A stretch of DNA of 64,000 nucleotides, taken from Austropuccinia psidii. Taxonomy: Eukaryota; Basidiomycota; Pucciniomycetes; Pucciniales; Sphaerophragmiaceae. A program made the translations under genes and the position numbers. Of the stretch, positions 59,351 through 64,000 are shown piece by piece. How positions within the stretch are numbered: position 1 is the first letter of the stretch; each line of letters opens with the position of its first letter. The stretch lies in contig JALGQZ010000001.1 in assembly GCA_023105745.1 (NCBI GenBank), positions 66,544,937 to 66,608,936 of the forward strand, read 5' to 3'. The notes below the pieces were generated by a model. It was not told the DNA's origin. It saw only the letters and a list, made by a program, of their open reading frames with translations, and made no database searches.

Positions 59351-60053
59351 TTGTGACAAAGATAGAGTTTTTTAAATGACTTTTGATAGAATCAAAGCCT
59401 TTGAATCTACGAGACAAGCCTTAACCACTGCTCCATTTCTACTGATGCCAGATTTCAAACTTCCATTTAAAACTTACATTGATGCATCAGGAGATGGGCT
59501 AGGTGCTGTGCTTCATCAAGTACAAATTATTAATGAAAAACCTGTGGAAGGACCCATATGCTTCATATCTAGGCAAATAAAACCAACTGAAGCTTGATAT
59601 AGAGGAAGGTGAATGGAATTTTTATGTTTTGTTTGGGCCTTGGAAAAACTCAATTATTCCTTTGAAGGATGTGTTTTTGAAGCTTTAACAGATTGTACCA
59701 CTGTGAAATCACTTCTAAACATGAAAACACCCAACAGAAATATGCTCAGATGGAAAATAGTGATACAGGAATATAATGGCAATATGACTATTGTAAACAA
59801 AGATGGGAGTATTCACAAAAATGCATATGGAATAAGCATAGGGCTGTTACAACATTCAAAACCAGTTGATGTACCAGAAGAAGCCTCTCCACAAATCCCA
59901 ATGGAAGGAATTAGTGTTACAGACCTAAACACTACCTTCTTTGAGGAAGGAAGGAACAGCTATACTCAAGATAAGCTTTGTAGCATCATTTTCCAATTCC
60001 TTACCAAATATTGTAAAGATAAATCCTTGATACATTCCTTGTACAGAATATGA
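59351..60053 (+). pseudogene. Element C RNase H and tether
   Basis: [20 protein letters not shown] then [16 protein letters not shown] (Asp near 59480), [14 protein letters not shown], a stop at 59595, [15 protein letters not shown] (Glu at 59616-59618), [15 protein letters not shown]. The final Asp box, ADGLSRW-like in relatives, reads [10 protein letters not shown], so the last acidic residue is Tyr. The downstream piece to 60053 has [20 protein letters not shown], conserved with element B near 19640. Confidence 0.8.
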
Positions 60054-61402
60054 AAAAACTCATATAAAAACACATTTGTAGTGATAGTTGTGGAAAGATA
60101 CTTCATCAATCTTGTATTGAAGTAATCTCATGGCAGCCCTTCTCAGAAAACCTATCTAAGGATAGAACAAGGGAGAAAATTAATACCTGCATATGGTGGC
60201 TAATGTGGCAAAAGGATGTTTCAGAATATTTCAAAGCCTGTGACAAATGTCAAAAAGAAAGTAGATCAACTGGGAAAAGACTTGTATATATTATCAAATC
60301 CCAAAAACCCAGTACACCTTAGGAATTTTGGGTAACTGGATTACCACCAGGAGGTGATAGAAGATATAATTCCTGCCTAGTCATTTTTGACAGTTTTGGT
60401 TAGAACCCAGTCATTTTACTAGGTGAAAAAGATGATACAGTCATGGATACAAATCTTCTAATCTGGAATAGAGTAATCTCATTGACTGGAATATTCACAA
60501 AAATTATTAGTGACAGAGATCCCAAGTCTACCTCAGAACTATTGACAAATCTTCACCAATCATTTGGAAACAAGTCATCCTTCCCTACAGCTTACCATCC
60601 ACAAATTGATGGCTTGGCTAAAATAATTCTATAGACCTTGGAAGACATGGTCAGAAGATTTTGTGCCTATTTCTTAGAGCTCAAAGATTGTTATTTATTC
60701 CCACATGATTTGTGTACCCTTCTACATGAGCTGGAACTAGCATATAAAACATCAGTTTATTCAAGTACCAATTCAACTCCTGCTATTTTAAAGAAAGGAT
60801 GGAATCCCAGACTACCTGAAGATTCCTTGAGGAAATCTTTGGTTGAAATACATCCCACAGCTGCTAGAAAAAGATAGAAAGAATTCAGTAAGATGCATGG
60901 AGGACTTATTTTCATATGCCAAATACAAATGGGAGAAGTCAAATTCTACTCCAGAATTCAAAGTAGTAGACTTGGTACTTGTATCCACTACCAATTGTAA
61001 TAACATCAAAGGATTCAAAAAGCTTAAAGATTTCAGGACCTTTTTTCATTCAGGCCCTTCATGGAGAAAGTGCTGTTGATGTGGAATTATCTGAAGAGCT
61101 TAGTAACAAGAATCCTACATTTCCAGTAAGCTTTATAAAGTCTTACAAAAATGGTGATTCTGAGAAATTCCCCTTGAGAAATAAATTTTCCTGGCAGATA
61201 CCTCCTTTTTGAACATCTGATACTAAGAAAGTTACCAAGGTTTCCAAAAAGAGACAATTGAGAACTAAGAAAGTAAGGGAATACCTTGTCAGATACAGTG
61301 AACCAATGTGTGAAGATTAATTTTTAGTAGGAAACAAATAATTGAAGCTTCTGAACCTATCAGAAGGTTGAGAAACACTATAAAAAAGGATATTACAAAG
61401 TG
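60054..61402 (+). pseudogene. Element C integrase, catalytic residues lost
   Basis: Zinc-binding part near 60190-60270 in broken frames (CDKCQKES). The segment with the first Asp (HMDWVT in element B) is deleted around 60322-60335, leaving WVTGLPPGGDR. The second Asp remains in IISDRDP (about 60510). The Glu is replaced by Lys: GLAKIIL, codon AAA at 60620-60622 for GAA. C-terminal pieces: RCMEDLFSYAKYKWEKS (about 60893), EFKVVDLVLVSTTN, KLKDF, and a tail ending IRRLRNTIKKDITK at about 61402. Confidence 0.8.
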
Positions 61403-61410
61403 ATATTCCT

Positions 61411-61426
61411 TTTTAGGGGCAGGTAA
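61411..61426 (+). other. Element C polypurine tract
   Basis: TTTTAGGGGCAGGTAA immediately before the LTR start TGTGAACC; interrupted by C and T compared with element B. Confidence 0.7.
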
Positions 61427-62330
61427 TGTGAACCTTAGAGGTATTTTTACATACCCAAAAGACCACAAATAATAAAATTAAGTTATGATTAAAAATAATA
61501 AATTTGTTTTTCAATATAAAATAGAATGTAATTATAAATAAAGTTCTAATACAAATGTAAAGTTTATAATCATAATTCAAAATTAAAACTACATTGAAAT
61601 TTGAAAATGTGAAAATATATTTTCGCATGAAAAAATTAAAAAAGTAAAAATAAAATTTCATCAAAAACATTAAAATCAATTTTTTTGGAAATATGTCAAT
61701 AAAAATTATCATAGCCTTTCCAATAAATGAACTTATGAAAATCATTTCACCATTGGATTATTCATAAAGAGTAAGGTGGGTTCACCTCTGAGTGAAAATC
61801 CTGTAGCTTAAATCTAAATAATGTTAACTTAGCGTTTTAGTATTTTCAGTATATAAATCTGAAAATACCCAAATATTTAGTTTAATTCACACCACAGGTG
61901 GTGTTAACCATCAATTTTGGTGTAAAAATTGAGGTGTGGTGGGTAGTTTAGAAGTTATGGGAACTGAAGTATTATCAATTAAAATGTTGAAATGTGTGCA
62001 TGTATTACATAAGTGAAGTTGGACTTACATATGTTAAATCAATAACTACAGTTGTGTACTGTAAATTTTCAATTGAATTAAATATGTGCATTATTAATAT
62101 ACTACATGATGAGAAATTAAAGAAAAAATAAATTTGGAAGATTAATTTTGGGGGGAAGGAATCTTGGCTCCAAGGGTGCTAGACTCCCCCAAATTCCTTG
62201 CTGAAAGGCATTATATGTCAAAATTAACACAAATTTTCATAGCTTACAGCCTGGAACTTACTCACAGGGTCTGTGACTCAATTGATTCTAAGGCTTTGAG
62301 ACTAACCAGGGAAGTTTTGACTCACCATGA
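61427..62330 (+). repeat. Element C 3' LTR, truncated
   Basis: Matches the first half of the 5' LTR, from TGTGAACCTTAGAGG to about AACCAGGGAAGTTTTGACT. The remaining roughly 850 bases are missing; flanking sequence from about 62345 is unrelated. Confidence 0.85.
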
Positions 62331-64000
62331 GCAAAGTGGCTACACCTGACAGCAGGTGTTGCATTTGGAATTTGAAATTGGAGGTGGTTTGGATGCAGGT
62401 AGGAAATAGAACAGAAATAGAATTAGGAAATAGAAGTTTTTGAAGAAATGTAAGCCACATATGCAAGCCACAAAGCTTAAGTTCAATTGGATCAATCTCA
62501 CTGTGTCCTCATGATTTTCAAAGCTCAATAAGTCAACAAATTAGGCTCAAAAGAATAATTCTCATTTTAAGCTTAGAATGATTTTTTCTTTTTACTTAAA
62601 ACTAGTTTTTTAAAAAACAGATCAATTTTTGAGGTGTATACTCAAATAATACTATAAATCTAATGTCCATATAATATATCCTAATAAATAGCCAGATACT
62701 ATTCACATTTGAGCCCTTTTCCTTTAAAAGGGATTCTAAGTTAATAAAAGATAATATGAAGGGATTGAGAATCTTTTAATGCATCAAAAAATATAAAATT
62801 GATATCTCACAATCAATTTGTTTTAGATGATCAACATTTTTAGTTAAAAAGAGATCACATAAGTGGTTTTTCTCCTATTCTTTCAGTAATATCCTATATT
62901 TGAAATTGTAGAAACCTCTGAAGTGTAAGTACACAGATTTATTATAAAACAAATCTTACATAAATTCAATACCTTCTAAATAAATATTACCAATTTTTCA
63001 ACCCATGAACTTCTGTAAAGTATATTTGGTCACTTATAGATGAGATATATAAGAATTTTTTGAAGAATATTTGGGCTTTATTTTATAGATGATGAGTTGT
63101 TTTCTATTGTAAAATCCCAAAAGTTAAATTCAGAGTAACTAGGATCTTCAGAAAAAAAATATAGCCTAATAATTGCCTATATACTACTCATATACAAAAA
63201 AAATATCTCTCGTTTCTTCTTTTAAATTTAAAGATTTTTCCTCCTTAAAATAAATTAATATATCACTTTTTGTATTCCTTTCAAAATATAGTTTGTTATG
63301 ATCAACCATTTCTATATAGTGTATTACTTTAATATTAGAAAAAGAAATATATATTCTAATTATTCCTTTAGATTATTTTTCATTTTAATTTCAATTGAAT
63401 GAGGGTGGGATTTCTATCAAAAAGGTTATTTAAGCTCAAATAACTAATACTTTAATGGTAAGTATGAAGAAAATGAACTAATGTGTGTAATTTAGAGAAA
63501 GGTGACCTGCATATATAAAGATAGCTCAACTGGATTACAATTGGATATTTTTCCATTTCAAAGTGATCTATTGAGCTTTCTTGCTTAATTAATTTCTTAA
63601 TTATCCTTACTTTGTTAGTTTACTGAATTTTTCATCTAACCTTTAATCATTTCCATCAATGGAGCTTTATTATTATACTTGAGACCTAAATATAATAGCT
63701 TTGTTTTACAGCACGGAAAACTCCATTATCCCCAAATAAAACTTGTGATTGTATCAATAATAAAAAATTAACAAAATTAGATTTTGAAAATTAATTCAAG
63801 AAATTGTTTGATGATCTCTCAACCTTAATTTAACCTCAAAAAGGTATGTGGGAAGCCTGCCTTAAATATGATTAGGCATTCATAAATAGATTTTGAAAGT
63901 AATTTAAAGAAAATTACTTCTAAAAAAATAAACTAATTTTTTTGTAATAACTATTATCTTATGTGGTCTTAAGAAATAATTGACATTAAGAAGCTCTTTT
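62331..64000. other. AT-rich spacer, nothing recognised
   Basis: No frame longer than about 60 codons, no RNA gene and no repeat shared with other parts of the window were seen. Confidence 0.5.

Larger units (their letters stand above)
51630..62330 (+). mobile_element. Element C: Ty3/gypsy retrotransposon, plus strand, truncated and invaded
   Basis: Same family as element B. Order: 5' LTR 51630-53404, PBS, leader ORF, gag, protease, RT (split by a solo LTR at 57196-58984), RNase H, integrase with tail, PPT, and a 3' LTR starting at 61427 whose similarity ends near 62330. Catalytic sites in protease, RT and integrase are all damaged. The truncated 3' LTR prevents reading a target duplication. 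Confidence 0.9.

Noticed and set aside
1..64000. CRISPR array, bacterial defence locus, phage or plasmid system
   Set aside because: No direct-repeat and spacer arrays, no operon-like gene packing, and all recognisable coding sequence is of eukaryotic retrotransposon type or the single spliced gene.

Overview
The window looks like a transposon-dominated, AT-rich, CpG-poor eukaryotic chromosome segment, most probably from a rust fungus (Pucciniales). The reasons are Ty3/gypsy elements with unusually long LTRs (about 1.55 to 1.9 kb), a chromovirus of a kind I associate with rust genomes, a short GT-AG intron in the single convincing gene, and very low gene density. The Pol style resembles what I remember from Austropuccinia psidii; that is recall, not a search.

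Layout. 1-6750: two strongly diverged direct repeats (about 160-1960 and 4850-6750) around a core with no recognisable pol, read as an old, possibly non-autonomous LTR element (family D). 7447-36829: a three-level nest. The outer and oldest layer is a plus-strand Ty3/gypsy element (element A: 5' LTR 7447-9377, gag-pro-RT-RNase H-integrase to 15506, 3' end and 3' LTR at 34666-36829). Into its 3' coding end went a minus-strand chromovirus (element F2, 15507 to about 34665). Into the 3' LTR of F2 went a minus-strand Ty3/gypsy element related to A (element B, 16262-26199), the least decayed of all, with both LTRs, PBS, PPT, an intact RT YIDD and a D,D35E integrase triad. 37540-38816: part of a plus-orientation solo F2 LTR. 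38817-44800: AT-rich DNA with only faint retroelement traces.

44.8-50.0 kb: an island with visibly more CpG and less AT. It holds the one gene that looks functional, a spliced plus-strand gene (46915-49272, about 737 aa) of unknown function whose protein carries an internal duplication. An alternative upstream exon with a possible signal peptide is described. 49.3-51.6 kb is AT-rich spacer. 51630 to about 62330: another plus-strand member of the element B family (element C), heavily mutated, with a truncated 3' LTR and a 1.79-kb solo LTR of the same family inserted in its RT gene and flanked by a perfect 5-bp duplication. 62.3-64.0 kb: AT-rich spacer.

Most reading frames are therefore pieces of broken gag-pol genes. 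For these the coordinates give the extent of recognisable coding similarity, not functional starts. No rRNA, convincing tRNA, CRISPR or prokaryotic-type system was seen. The most useful signals are the insertion order of the nest, a short leader ORF conserved in elements B and C, and the unknown duplicated-domain gene in a CpG-retaining island.
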